From Clostridiales bacterium Firm_07 (GTDB taxonomy: Bacteria > Bacillota > Clostridia > Oscillospirales > CAG-272): a stretch of 64,000 bases of DNA. Where the stretch lies: the NCBI GenBank assembly GCA_001604005.1, contig LVAM01000019.1, positions 212,754 through 276,753 on the forward strand. The letters are read 5' to 3'. This document shows, in pieces, positions 51,446 to 59,481 of this stretch. The first letter of the stretch is position 1; every line of letters starts with the position of its first letter. A program made the translations under genes and the position numbers. The notes under the pieces were generated by a model. That model saw only the letters and a program-made list of their open reading frames with translations. It did not search any database and was not told where the DNA came from.

Positions 51446-52045
51446 TTACGGTGTTGTCAAGGTCACGCAAACGCCGTTGCCGACAAACGCGGAAAATTGC
51501 AGTTCCATATCGCGTCCGACGGCGATGCGCGCGTCGCCCGTGCGATAACCGACGCCGTTTTCATACACAGCTTCCACCGACAGCGTAACGGTAATCGTCA
51601 GAAAATCATCGGGATAGGTCTTTTTTTGCACCACGTAACTGCCAAGGACCGGATCGAGCGCGGCGGAAGGCATATCCGTATAGGTCTCATACGGACGACT
51701 GGAGACCGCCGTCACGGAGCCGAGCGTACTGCCGCTTTCGCGGTCGATCACCGTGTCTCCGATATGCAACGCCTCAACGGCGCCTTTATCCACGCCCGCC
51801 AGTTCCACCGTGTAGGTGACGACGCGCGCTTCCTTTTGATCCGACGAGAAAAACGAGATCGGCGTGAGGAGCGAAACGAGAAACATCGCCGAAGCCACGA
51901 TTGCGGCGACAAGAACGATATCGACGGCAAGAAACATCCATCTGCGCCCGCGCTCGCCTTCTTTTTGCTTATCTCGGCGCGGCAAACGAACTCTTTTTTC
52001 TTTCTTTTCGGACAGATCCGACGATGTGTTTTTTTGTTCGTCCAT
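51446..52045 (-). CDS. DUF4330-like membrane-anchored protein, second copy
   Basis: 199 residues: a charged ~40-residue N-terminus, a membrane helix at about 44-66, then the same domain type (VVTYTVELAGVDKGAVEAL, then GRDMELQFSAFVGNGV near the end). It is similar to the next gene in layout but diverged in sequence. The ATG after CGGAGGT was chosen. It lies 17 bases after the O-antigen-ligase-like gene and 12 before the other copy, so all three are probably one transcript. The role is unknown. Confidence 0.75.
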   Translation of the reverse strand: MDEQKNTSSDLSEKKEKRVRLPRRDKQKEGERGRRWMFLAVDIVLVAAIVASAMFLVSLLTPISFFSSDQKEARVVTYTVELAGVDKGAVEALHIGDTVIDRESGSTLGSVTAVSSRPYETYTDMPSAALDPVLGSYVVQKKTYPDDFLTITVTLSVEAVYENGVGYRTGDARIAVGRDMELQFSAFVGNGVCVTLTTP

Positions 52046-52062
52046 ATTGTACCTCCGTAAAA

Positions 52063-54024
52063 TCAATCGACTCTGTAATAGGAAATCTCCGCGGAATAGG
52101 GACTGTTCCCGCCGCTCTCGACGTCGTTTGGCATCGTGCTCCGCTCATAGCGCGCGTCTGCGCCGATCAGAGCGATCACCGCAAAAAAGGCGCCCATTGC
52201 GGAATAATCGTACCAGGTATAGTGGAATATGCCGATCACGATCGCGCCGACGACCGCCGCGATGCCCGCGATCGGCCACACGGAACGCGTTTCTCCCCTG
52301 CGGGCGGCAAGCAGTGAGAAGCAGTTTTGCAAAAGGAAGAAGAAAAGCGCGGCTGGCAGGAGAACGCCGATCACGCCGCCTTCAAGAAGGCGATAGTACC
52401 AAAAACTCAACGTTTCCTCTGCCGTATCGGCAGGCAAAGCCGTGTAAAAGGCGGAAAACTGCGCGATACCGTTTCTGCCGAGCCCCAGCAACACCTCGCG
52501 GAAAAAGCGAATTTTTCCGCCGCTGCCGAGTCGGAAAAACCGTGCCTCTTTATAGATGCGCCGAACGGCGGAGCCGCGCGCAAGCGCGACTTCCGCATCC
52601 ATATGGAAAAGCCGCAACAAAAACGCGCGGGACGAGGTCGGCACCATCGCGCGCACAAGCGGCGCAAGAATGCCGGCGGACAGGAAAAACGGAAAAGTGC
52701 GCTTGTCAAACACGAGGAAGAAGAGGATCGTGGCGAAAAAGACCGCAAGCCACGCGCTCTGTACCCAGGTCAGCACCAGCGCGGCAAGGATCGACAGGAC
52801 GGAAAAGCCGAAAAGCAAGCGGTGATGCTTTTTTCCGCCGATCAGGAAGGAAAGCGCAAACGGAAAAGCCAAGACAAGGAACGCGGCGTACGGTATGCGT
52901 CCGGAAAAGCCGCAATGCACCGCCCTGCCCAACGTTGCGATCGTCGCCCCTTTTTCGGAATCAAGAACGGCGGCGACGATGAACTGCGCGATGCCGACCA
53001 CGGCGGCCGCCGTGGCGGAAAGCACCAGTGTGCCGCGCGCGCGGCGCAGCCATTGCCGTGTGGCGATACCGTTGGAAACGATAAAATATATTCCCACAAG
53101 CGCGACTTCAAGCACCGCGCTTTTTGCGGATACGCCGCGATCGAAAAAGGTGATCAGCGCGGTATAAATGAGGAGCAAAAGCACCACGAAGTCCTGCAAA
53201 TCCATACGAAACACGCGGTTTCCGCGCAGCACTTTGGCAAAATACGCCGCCACTGCCAACAACGTCAGCAAAAACATAAAGGCAAAAGAAGAAGACAAAA
53301 AACCGACAAACGGGATCGCCGCGATCAACAATATGACGCCCGCTTCCGGCACCGAAAACTCCAAAAGGAAGATGAAAAACAGCAAAATGCCGAGAAAGGC
53401 ATATTGCGGCTTGATCAAAACGCCGAGCGCGCCCGCCAACATACCGAGCGGCACCGCCACGGCATATCCTTGTCTGCCCGTGCGATCGGATTCTTTGAAG
53501 GCTTCCTCGGAGATCCCGAAAAAGTGAACGAGCACGCCGAAGAAAAAGCTGTGATCGAGCGCGTACCCGAGCGACAGGTCGAAAAAGAGCAGCAAGATGC
53601 CGATCACCAGTTCGGCAAACCCGATATACAGATAGATCGGCCCGCCGCTTTTGACGCTCCAAATGACGGAGAAAAGCCAATAAGAAAGCGCCGAATAGGT
53701 GCCGCAAGTGACGAAAAACAGCCCGATGGTGCGCAAATTACAGGCAAGCAGAGCCCCGAAGGCGGCGGAAACGCCGCGCCGCAGATAGCTCCGGTCGATG
53801 GATTGCGCCACACTGCGGCGCACCGATCGGTATCCCGCCTTTTTTCCGTGTGAAATTTTGGTGAAAAGCCTGCCGACGCCGGAGGATCGCAAATAGGCGT
53901 TACACGCCGCATATGCCGTCATAACGCGCCCGAAAAAGCCCTCGCAAACGACCGCATACACAAATCGCGTCAGTCTCGCGAAAAAGCCGGCTACGGCGCT
54001 CTCACGCGTACGTGCAGTTTTCAC
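52063..54024 (-). CDS. O-antigen ligase-like polytopic membrane protein
   Basis: 653 residues, with about a dozen membrane helices after a ~100-residue basic N-terminus. The layout, with a large extracytoplasmic loop between late helices (about 470-560) and the pre-loop LTWVQSAWLAVFFATILFF, matches the Wzy/WaaL O-antigen ligase superfamily. The long basic N-terminus is extra. Such proteins join or polymerise surface glycans. The start is GTG after AAAGGAGGG. It lies 36 bases after trmD and heads the DUF4330 pair, with no glycosyltransferases nearby. Substrate unknown. Confidence 0.78.
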   Translation of the reverse strand: MKTARTRESAVAGFFARLTRFVYAVVCEGFFGRVMTAYAACNAYLRSSGVGRLFTKISHGKKAGYRSVRRSVAQSIDRSYLRRGVSAAFGALLACNLRTIGLFFVTCGTYSALSYWLFSVIWSVKSGGPIYLYIGFAELVIGILLLFFDLSLGYALDHSFFFGVLVHFFGISEEAFKESDRTGRQGYAVAVPLGMLAGALGVLIKPQYAFLGILLFFIFLLEFSVPEAGVILLIAAIPFVGFLSSSFAFMFLLTLLAVAAYFAKVLRGNRVFRMDLQDFVVLLLLIYTALITFFDRGVSAKSAVLEVALVGIYFIVSNGIATRQWLRRARGTLVLSATAAAVVGIAQFIVAAVLDSEKGATIATLGRAVHCGFSGRIPYAAFLVLAFPFALSFLIGGKKHHRLLFGFSVLSILAALVLTWVQSAWLAVFFATILFFLVFDKRTFPFFLSAGILAPLVRAMVPTSSRAFLLRLFHMDAEVALARGSAVRRIYKEARFFRLGSGGKIRFFREVLLGLGRNGIAQFSAFYTALPADTAEETLSFWYYRLLEGGVIGVLLPAALFFFLLQNCFSLLAARRGETRSVWPIAGIAAVVGAIVIGIFHYTWYDYSAMGAFFAVIALIGADARYERSTMPNDVESGGNSPYSAEISYYRVD

Positions 54025-54060
54025 GGCAATCCCTCCTTTCCCGGCAACGTCAGATATAGG

Positions 54061-54744
54061 TCAGTCTTTCAAAAGATCCGGGCGATTTCGGCGCGTCGTT
54101 TCAAGCGCCGCTTCGCTCCGCCATTTTTCAATGTTTTCGTGATGTCCCGAAAGAAGCACTTCCGGCACCCGCCGCCCGTGGAACTCGACGGGACGGGTAT
54201 ATTGCGGATATTCAAGCAAACCGTCCGAAAAGCTCTCTTTTTCATAGCATTCCGCGTCGGAGAGCACCCCGTCGACAAGGCGCGCCACGGCATCGGTGAC
54301 AAGGCACGCGGGGATCTCCCCGCCCGTCAGCACGAAATCGCCCACGGAAACCTCCTCGTCCACGATCTCGTCGATGATGCGCTGGTCAACGCCCTCGTAA
54401 TGTCCGCACAAAATGACGAGTTGCTCATATTCCGCCAGTTCCCGCGCCTTTTTCTGTGTGAAAACCGCTCCCCGCGGCGACATATACAGAACGCGCCTGC
54501 GGCGCTCACCCGACATTTCAAGAACGGCTTTATAGCAGTTATAAATGGGGGGCGCCATCATCAGCATGCCTTTTCCGCCGCCGCAGGGCGTGTCGTCCAC
54601 GCGGTGGTGTTTATCCTCGGAATATGCCCGGATATTGTGCGTAAACACCTCAATGGCGCCGCTTTTTTGCGCCCGGCCGATCACGCTGGTCCCCAAAATC
54701 GTATCGACCAGATCGGGAAACAACGTCATAATATCAAATCTCAT
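54061..54744 (-). CDS. trmD: TrmD, tRNA m1G37 methyltransferase
   Basis: 227 residues. N-terminal MRFDIMTLFPDLVD, then DDTPCGGGKGMLMMAPPI, and the trefoil-knot SAM site (ILCGHYEGVDQRI, SVGDFVLTGGEIPAC, LLEYPQYTRP). Methylates N1 of G37 in tRNAs to hold the reading frame. The ATG whose family N-terminus fits overlaps the rimM stop; a GTG one codon upstream is also possible. It follows rimM as usual, but rpsP and rplS are not beside it. Confidence 0.97.
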   Translation of the reverse strand: MRFDIMTLFPDLVDTILGTSVIGRAQKSGAIEVFTHNIRAYSEDKHHRVDDTPCGGGKGMLMMAPPIYNCYKAVLEMSGERRRRVLYMSPRGAVFTQKKARELAEYEQLVILCGHYEGVDQRIIDEIVDEEVSVGDFVLTGGEIPACLVTDAVARLVDGVLSDAECYEKESFSDGLLEYPQYTRPVEFHGRRVPEVLLSGHHENIEKWRSEAALETTRRNRPDLLKD

Positions 54745-55250
54745 CACGGCAACATCCCCTCGATCGGCGTGATATAGAGTCCACCCTCGTCAAGGTGCGC
54801 GACAAACGCCGGAACGGCGGGGATCAACGCCTCGCCCCGCGACGTGTCGATCACATAAATATCCTGTGCGCCGGGGTGGATCACCTCGCGCACCGTGCCG
54901 AGGCGCTCTCCGCCTTCCGCCGCGTAGACGGGCATTCCCGTCATCTCCGCGATCAATACGGCGCCTTGGGGCAACGCGAGATCTTCACGTTTGGCGTACA
55001 GTACCGTTCCGCGCAGAGCGTCCGCCGCCTCCATAGTGGAAATACCCTCGATCTCGGCAAACACGAAACGGCGAAAGATCGACGCGCGCAAGATTTTTTT
55101 CGGCACGTAGTTTCCGTTTTGCAGAAAATACACGGCGGGGAGACGGGAGAAAACCGCGGGGCTGTCGCACCACGGCTCGATCTTTACGCCGCCGCGAAAA
55201 CCGTGCGTGTTGATGATCTTTCCGCACTCCGGATAGTCGATCTGCGGCAT
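54744..55250 (-). CDS. rimM: RimM, 16S rRNA processing factor
   Basis: 168 residues. The N-terminal RimM domain has CGKIINTHGFRGGVKIEPW; the C-terminal PRC-barrel has GMPVYAAEGGERLGTVREV and IYVIDTSRGEALIPAVPAFV. Acts in maturation of the 30S head with S19. It is the first gene of a likely operon with trmD, the ligase-like gene and the DUF4330 pair, behind a good promoter. The start follows AAAGGAG. Confidence 0.95.
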   Translation of the reverse strand: MPQIDYPECGKIINTHGFRGGVKIEPWCDSPAVFSRLPAVYFLQNGNYVPKKILRASIFRRFVFAEIEGISTMEAADALRGTVLYAKREDLALPQGAVLIAEMTGMPVYAAEGGERLGTVREVIHPGAQDIYVIDTSRGEALIPAVPAFVAHLDEGGLYITPIEGMLP

Positions 55251-55297
55251 AAAAACTCCTTTCCGACGGCAAAACGCCGCCCGTGTAAATCAAAGTT

Positions 55298-55326
55298 AGT
55301 ATAACACAATTTTCCACTCTTTTCAA
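55298..55326 (-). promoter_or_regulatory. Promoter of the rimM-trmD operon
   Basis: TTGAAA (55326-55321) and TATACT (55303-55298) on the minus strand have a 17-base spacer. The leader then holds a small GGGCGGC/GCCGTC hairpin before the ribosome site. Confidence 0.82.
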
Positions 55327-55374
55327 GTTTTTTTCGCGCGCGAGGGCAAAAAAGTAAAATATTTACATTTTGGG

Positions 55375-55405
55375 GCTTGTATTTTTGCGCCGAAACGTTT
55401 ATAAT
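55375..55405 (+). promoter_or_regulatory. Promoter of yajC
   Basis: A perfect TATAAT lies at 55400-55405. The best -35 is TTGTAT at 55375-55380 with a long 19-base spacer, so the -35 is less certain than the -10. It is divergent from the rimM promoter. Confidence 0.6.
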
Positions 55406-55438
55406 GTATTCAATGTCACAATTTCAAGGAGGAAAACT

Positions 55439-55846
55439 ATGAGCAATCCCATTCTGATGATCGGCATGCTGTTTGCGGTCGTCGTGGTCTTTTATTTTTT
55501 CGGCATTCGCCCCCAGCGCAAACAAGAGCGCGCCGCGGCGGAAATGCGCAACAACCTCTCGGTCGGCGATGAGATCACCACGATCGGCGGCATCATCGGC
55601 AAGGTCGTCAGCATCAAAGAAGAAACGATGGTCATCGAGACCACGCGCGACCACACGCGCATTCGCCTGCTCAAAACGGCGGTTCGCAGCGTAGACGTCC
55701 CCGCTGACGAGGCAAAGGCGATGGCGAAAGCGGCGAAAGCGGCAAAAGCGGAAGCTAAAGGCGAGAAACCCGTGAAAGAAAAAGCCGCCAAAGAAGAAAC
55801 CGAACAGCAGGAAACCGCGCAAAACGAAGAAAAAAGCGCCGATTGA
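55439..55846 (+). CDS. yajC: YajC, SecDF-associated preprotein translocase subunit
   Basis: 135 residues. One N-terminal membrane helix (ILMIGMLFAVVVVFYFFGI), then the family core RPQRKQERAAAEMRNNLSVGDEITTIGGIIGKVVSI and IRLLKTAVRSV. The tail of about 45 residues is rich in Ala, Lys and Glu. It assists Sec export with SecDF. The ATG follows AAGGAGG with normal spacing; an in-frame upstream ATG lacks a ribosome site. Confidence 0.95.
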   Translation: MSNPILMIGMLFAVVVVFYFFGIRPQRKQERAAAEMRNNLSVGDEITTIGGIIGKVVSIKEETMVIETTRDHTRIRLLKTAVRSVDVPADEAKAMAKAAKAAKAEAKGEKPVKEKAAKEETEQQETAQNEEKSAD

Positions 55847-55872
55847 TCTCTTTCGGTACTAAAAATAAAAAC

Positions 55873-55907
55873 CCCTTCATACGATTTTGTAAAGACCGTA
55901 TGGAGGG
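55873..55907 (+). promoter_or_regulatory. Leader hairpin covering the ribosome site of the TIGR04086 gene
   Basis: CCCTTCATACG (55873-55883) pairs with CGTATGGAGGG (55897-55907) over 11 positions with one G-U. The right arm contains the TGGAGGG ribosome site six bases before the next ATG, and ATTTTT follows the stem. It could act as an attenuator or hold the ribosome site closed. Confidence 0.6.
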
Positions 55908-55913
55908 ATTTTT

Positions 55914-56351
55914 ATGTTGAAAAAGAAAAACCGCCGCCCCGCGCGGCACAGAAAAGAGGAAGCGGACGCCTCGTTTCCCGCGCTGTTTCGCGGAGTGTGC
56001 AAAGCCGTTGTCTTCTCGCTCCTTGTCGGCGTGGCGCTTCTTGCCGCCGTCGGCGGCGCTCTGCTCTTCACGAAAGATCCGGAGCGTCACCGCGCGCTCT
56101 TTTCATTGTGTATTTTGGGTTTTTCCGCCGTTCTTGCGGGCGCGCTCGCCACGCGCTTCACGGGAAAGCGCGCACCGTTTCTCGCTCCGCTTTCGGCGGG
56201 CGCTCTGCTCTCTCTGCTCTTTTCGGCGATCCTGCTTGCGGCAAAGGCAAGCGGTGCGGGGACGACAAAGCCGCTTTTTTGCCTGCTCCTTTTGCCCGCC
56301 GCTTTTTTGGGCGGTCTCTTATGCTCCCGCAAAAAGAGAAAATTCAAATAA
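55914..56351 (+). CDS. TIGR04086-type membrane protein
   Basis: 145 residues: a basic N-terminus of about 25 residues, four hydrophobic helices (AVVFSLLVGVALLAAVGGALLF, FSLCILGFSAVLAGALA, SAGALLSLLFSAILLAA, PLFCLLLLPAAFLGGLL) and a basic end. TIGR04086 proteins are small membrane proteins of clostridia usually next to yajC, and the position agrees. Function unknown. It lies 67 bases after yajC behind a hairpin that contains its ribosome site. Confidence 0.8.
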   Translation: MLKKKNRRPARHRKEEADASFPALFRGVCKAVVFSLLVGVALLAAVGGALLFTKDPERHRALFSLCILGFSAVLAGALATRFTGKRAPFLAPLSAGALLSLLFSAILLAAKASGAGTTKPLFCLLLLPAAFLGGLLCSRKKRKFK

Positions 56352-56376
56352 ACAAATACCCTTTGGGGGCATATTG

Positions 56377-57198
56377 TCATTTTTTACAAAAAACCGATAT
56401 CTCCGCTTCCGCCAAAACGGAAAGCGAATCGGTGTTTTGTAATCTCTCCCGCCCCTCGCTCGGCGTCCGGTAATAATACGGCGTCATAGCAAAAAGATCG
56501 CAAAGCGCCTTGTTATCCAACCGCATCGAAAACGCGATGCGGTTGCTTGCAAGGCACTCCATGTTTTTCGGCAGATCCGCGCGCGGCGCGTTTCCCCGCG
56601 GTGTATCGTAAAGCAAGCTTTTGAGTTCCGAAAGATGATCTTTTCCCGCCGCGACCGTGACGAGAACGCCGCCTTTTTTCAGCACGCGGCAAAACTCCTC
56701 TTCCGCGATCGGCGCAAAAAGACTGACCACGGCGTCGGCGCACGCTTCGCCCACGGGAAGCGAGAAAACGCCGCAAACGGCAAACAGGGCGTCAATCTCC
56801 TCTTTTTTGGCGCGCTTTGCGGCGTGCGCAATCGCTTTTTTGGAAAGATCTACGCCGAGCATCTTATACCCGGAACGCGCGAAAAACGACGTATAGTACC
56901 CTTCTCCGCACCCGGCGTCAATGCACGCGCCACTCGGAGCATATTGGCGCAAAATCTCCGTCACGTTCTCGGCAAACGGGCGATAATATCCCGCGTCGAG
57001 AAACGCGGTGCGCGCCGCAACCAGTGTTGCATCGTCTCCGCTCCCCGTCGCCGTGGCGGGGGCAAAGTTCAAATATCCGGCGGCGGAAAAATCAAAGCAG
57101 TGGCGACGTGCGCCACGACAAAAAAGACTGCCGCCGATCCGCTCGGTTTTTTCGCCGCAAACGGGGCAGAGCAAATTTTTCTCCCAGTATGTTTCCAT
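56377..57198 (-). CDS. rlmA: RlmA-like 23S rRNA (guanine-N1) methyltransferase
   Basis: 273 residues. The N-terminal zinc finger has Cys in LCPVCGEKT and LFCRGARRHCFD, then the family link SAAGYLNFAPA and DAGYYRPF. The SAM-dependent core has ACIDAGCGEGYYTSF and GVDLSKKAIAHAAKR. RlmA enzymes methylate G745 or G748 of 23S rRNA; which target applies here is not readable. Single gene with its own promoter; the start follows GAGGTG. Confidence 0.9.
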   Translation of the reverse strand: METYWEKNLLCPVCGEKTERIGGSLFCRGARRHCFDFSAAGYLNFAPATATGSGDDATLVAARTAFLDAGYYRPFAENVTEILRQYAPSGACIDAGCGEGYYTSFFARSGYKMLGVDLSKKAIAHAAKRAKKEEIDALFAVCGVFSLPVGEACADAVVSLFAPIAEEEFCRVLKKGGVLVTVAAGKDHLSELKSLLYDTPRGNAPRADLPKNMECLASNRIAFSMRLDNKALCDLFAMTPYYYRTPSEGRERLQNTDSLSVLAEAEISVFCKK

Positions 57199-57218
57199 AA
57201 CAGCACCTCGTCTTCATT

Positions 57219-57247
57219 ATTGTAGCACATCACGCTCCCAAAAGCAA
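57219..57247 (-). promoter_or_regulatory. Promoter of the RlmA-like gene
   Basis: TTGCTT (57247-57242) and TACAAT (57224-57219) on the minus strand have a 17-base spacer, 20 bases before the start codon. Confidence 0.72.
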
Positions 57248-57259
57248 GCAAAAGCGAAA

Positions 57260-57286
57260 AGGCGCACCGCAAAACGCGGTGCGCCT
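57260..57286. terminator. Terminator of the htrA-RR-HK operon
   Basis: The perfect 11-base stem AGGCGCACCGC/GCGGTGCGCCT has a 5-base loop. The minus strand then reads TTTTCGCTTTT. Confidence 0.88.
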
Positions 57287-57303
57287 TCTCGTTTGATTTG
57301 TCG

Positions 57304-58773
57304 TCAGTTTTCCTCCGGCGGCTCTTTGATCGGCAGTTCAAACCAAAACACACTGCCGACGCCCAGGGCGCTGTCGACGCCGTACGTGGCGGCGGGGTGG
57401 GCTTCAAGCACGCTCTTGACGATCGAGAGCCCCAAGCCGCTGCCCTTGACGGCACGTTTGTGCACTTTATCCACGCGATAATAGCGGTCGAAAATGTCGG
57501 GAATGGATTCGGGCGGGATCCCTTTGCCCTCGTCGGCGACCGAGATCCGCACACGCTCCCCGCGTATCTCCTCGCGCACCGTCACTCGCCGGCTCTCGCC
57601 CGTATAGTTGACGGCGTTATTGATGAGATTGTAAATGACCTGCAAGATCATCGTGCGGTCGGCTTCGACAAAGGCACTGCGCTGTGAATGATATTCAATG
57701 TGGTATCCTTCCCGCGCGATCAGCGTTTTATAGCGCTCCATCGTATCCCTCACCAGCGCGTCGATATCAAAGACCGCGGTCTCGGGCTTTTTGGTGCCGG
57801 ATTGCAATTTGGAAAGATCCAAAATATCGTTGACAAGGTCGGAAAGGCGTGCGGTCTCGTCGATGATGATCTGCACGTTCTCCGGCGTGTTTTCGCCGGG
57901 AATATCCCGCATGACCTCGCTGTACCCTTTGATCATCGTCAACGGCGTACGCAAATCGTGCGAAACGTTGGCGACCAACTCTTTTTGCAGTCTGTCCGCC
58001 GCCGAGATCTCCTCCGCCGCAAAATCCAGTGCGTCCGAAAGTTCCCGCACCTCCTTATATCCTTTTTTCACCGCATGCGGGCGGTATTTCCCGACGGCAA
58101 GGCGTTTGGCGTTTTCGGTGATGTCGGAGAGCGGTTTTGTGATCATATAAGAGAGGAAAAACGCAAAAGCGACAACAAGCAAAAGCAAAATGAGCACGAT
58201 CCACGTCAATTGCGTTCGCACGGTGCGCAGCACGGCGTCCACGGGCAGAAGGCTGAAATCCAACAGCAAAAAATACTCTTTTCCGTCTTTTTCAAAGATC
58301 TCCGCGTGGATCGCGTGCTCCGCCTTATGTCGAATGCCCGGCAAAACGACGCCGGAATCCGTGCGTGTGCGCACGCGCACCTTTTCGCTGTAAGATCCCG
58401 TATCGGCGGTTTTCCGATACCATTCCAGCACTTCTTCTTCGCCGAATTGATGAATGACACATTCGCCGGTGATGTCCGCATCGGCAAACGGAATAAGCAC
58501 GTCGCCGGAGCGCTGCATTACACGAATGCACACGTCCTTATCCCGCGCGGCGTGCAGCACCCCCCGCGCCAAACCCTCGGCGCCCTCATATTCCCGCAGT
58601 TCGGCGGCAATGGTCTTCATATCTTCAAATTTTTCGCGCTCATAAAAAAATCCGAGCAAAAAAACCTGAAAGATCCAAACGACAAGCAGGACGAGAAACG
58701 TGAGCATAGCAAGAGACGCCAGCAGCCGGCTGCGAATGCCGCCGGCTGTTTTTGTTTTATACGAGGGCTTCAT
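57304..58773 (-). CDS. Two-component sensor histidine kinase
   Basis: 489 residues. Membrane helices at about 13-40 and 195-217 enclose an extracellular sensor domain of about 155 residues; a HAMP domain follows. The phospho-accepting His is in ELVANVSHDLRTPLTMIKGY. ATP-binding boxes: N box VIYNLINNAVNYT, G1 VADEGKGIP, and KGSGLGLSIVKS. The start ATG follows GAGGTG within the regulator gene and overlaps it by 17 bases. Its genomic partner is the response regulator just upstream and, further up, htrA. The layout resembles Bacillus CssS-HtrA, which senses secretion stress. The actual signal is unknown. Confidence 0.93.
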   Translation of the reverse strand: MKPSYKTKTAGGIRSRLLASLAMLTFLVLLVVWIFQVFLLGFFYEREKFEDMKTIAAELREYEGAEGLARGVLHAARDKDVCIRVMQRSGDVLIPFADADITGECVIHQFGEEEVLEWYRKTADTGSYSEKVRVRTRTDSGVVLPGIRHKAEHAIHAEIFEKDGKEYFLLLDFSLLPVDAVLRTVRTQLTWIVLILLLLVVAFAFFLSYMITKPLSDITENAKRLAVGKYRPHAVKKGYKEVRELSDALDFAAEEISAADRLQKELVANVSHDLRTPLTMIKGYSEVMRDIPGENTPENVQIIIDETARLSDLVNDILDLSKLQSGTKKPETAVFDIDALVRDTMERYKTLIAREGYHIEYHSQRSAFVEADRTMILQVIYNLINNAVNYTGESRRVTVREEIRGERVRISVADEGKGIPPESIPDIFDRYYRVDKVHKRAVKGSGLGLSIVKSVLEAHPAATYGVDSALGVGSVFWFELPIKEPPEEN

Positions 58774-59461
58774 CGGACACCTCAAAACGATACCCGACAC
58801 CGCGCACCGTTACGATATGTTCGCTGTATTTGCCCAGGCTCTTTCGGAGCAACTTGATATGCGTATCCAGCGTGCGGGCGTCGCCGTAAAAATCGTATCC
58901 CCACACCTCGCTCATTAATTTTTCTCTTGAAAGCGCGATGTTTTTGTTACGCAACAAGTAGAAAAGCAACAAATATTCTTTGGGAGAAAGATCGGCGCGT
59001 ACGCCGTCCACCGTAACGATATGCGCCGTGAGATCCACAACGAGCCCGCCGTTATCAAGGCGCACGACCTCGTTTTTCGATCGCACCGCCTCCGCGCCGC
59101 GCCGCACGCGTTTGAGCACCGCCTCCACGCGCAGCATCAGTTCGCGGGGTGAAAACGGTTTGACCACATAGTCGTCCACGCCGATCTCAAACCCGTTGAT
59201 CCTGTCGTATTCCTCACTGCGCGCGGAAAGCATAATGATCGGCACGGAGGATTTTTTGCGGATCTCGCGGCAAGCCGAAAAGCCGTCCAGTTCCGGCATC
59301 ATAATATCCATAATGATGATGTCGAACTCCTGTCTGCGGCAAAGATTGACCGCTTCCATTCCGTCCCCCGCCTCGATCACCTCGTAGCCTTCAAACTCGG
59401 CATATTTGCGGATCATTGAGCGAATACGCGCTTCGTCATCGACCACCAAAATCCTGTCCAT
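58757..59461 (-). CDS. OmpR-family response regulator
   Basis: 234 residues. Receiver domain: acidic pair VVDDEARIR, phospho-acceptor Asp52 in MDIMMPELDG, Thr/Ser switch in IMLSARSEEY and Lys in VVKPFSPREL. The C-terminal winged helix has VDLSPKEYLLLFYLLRNKNIALSREKL, VWGYDFYGDARTLDTHIKLLRKSLG and VRGVGYRF. It binds DNA as a phosphorylated dimer. It lies 20 bases after htrA and overlaps the kinase gene, so the three form one operon. Confidence 0.96.
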   Translation of the reverse strand: MDRILVVDDEARIRSMIRKYAEFEGYEVIEAGDGMEAVNLCRRQEFDIIIMDIMMPELDGFSACREIRKKSSVPIIMLSARSEEYDRINGFEIGVDDYVVKPFSPRELMLRVEAVLKRVRRGAEAVRSKNEVVRLDNGGLVVDLTAHIVTVDGVRADLSPKEYLLLFYLLRNKNIALSREKLMSEVWGYDFYGDARTLDTHIKLLRKSLGKYSEHIVTVRGVGYRFEVSDEALV

Positions 59462-59481
59462 TGTCTTTTCCTTTCAAAAAA

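Noticed and set aside
52327-53853. A 508-codon plus-strand frame opposite the O-antigen-ligase-like gene
   Set aside because: Charged, Gln/Lys/Arg-rich translation that is the usual reverse image of a membrane protein.
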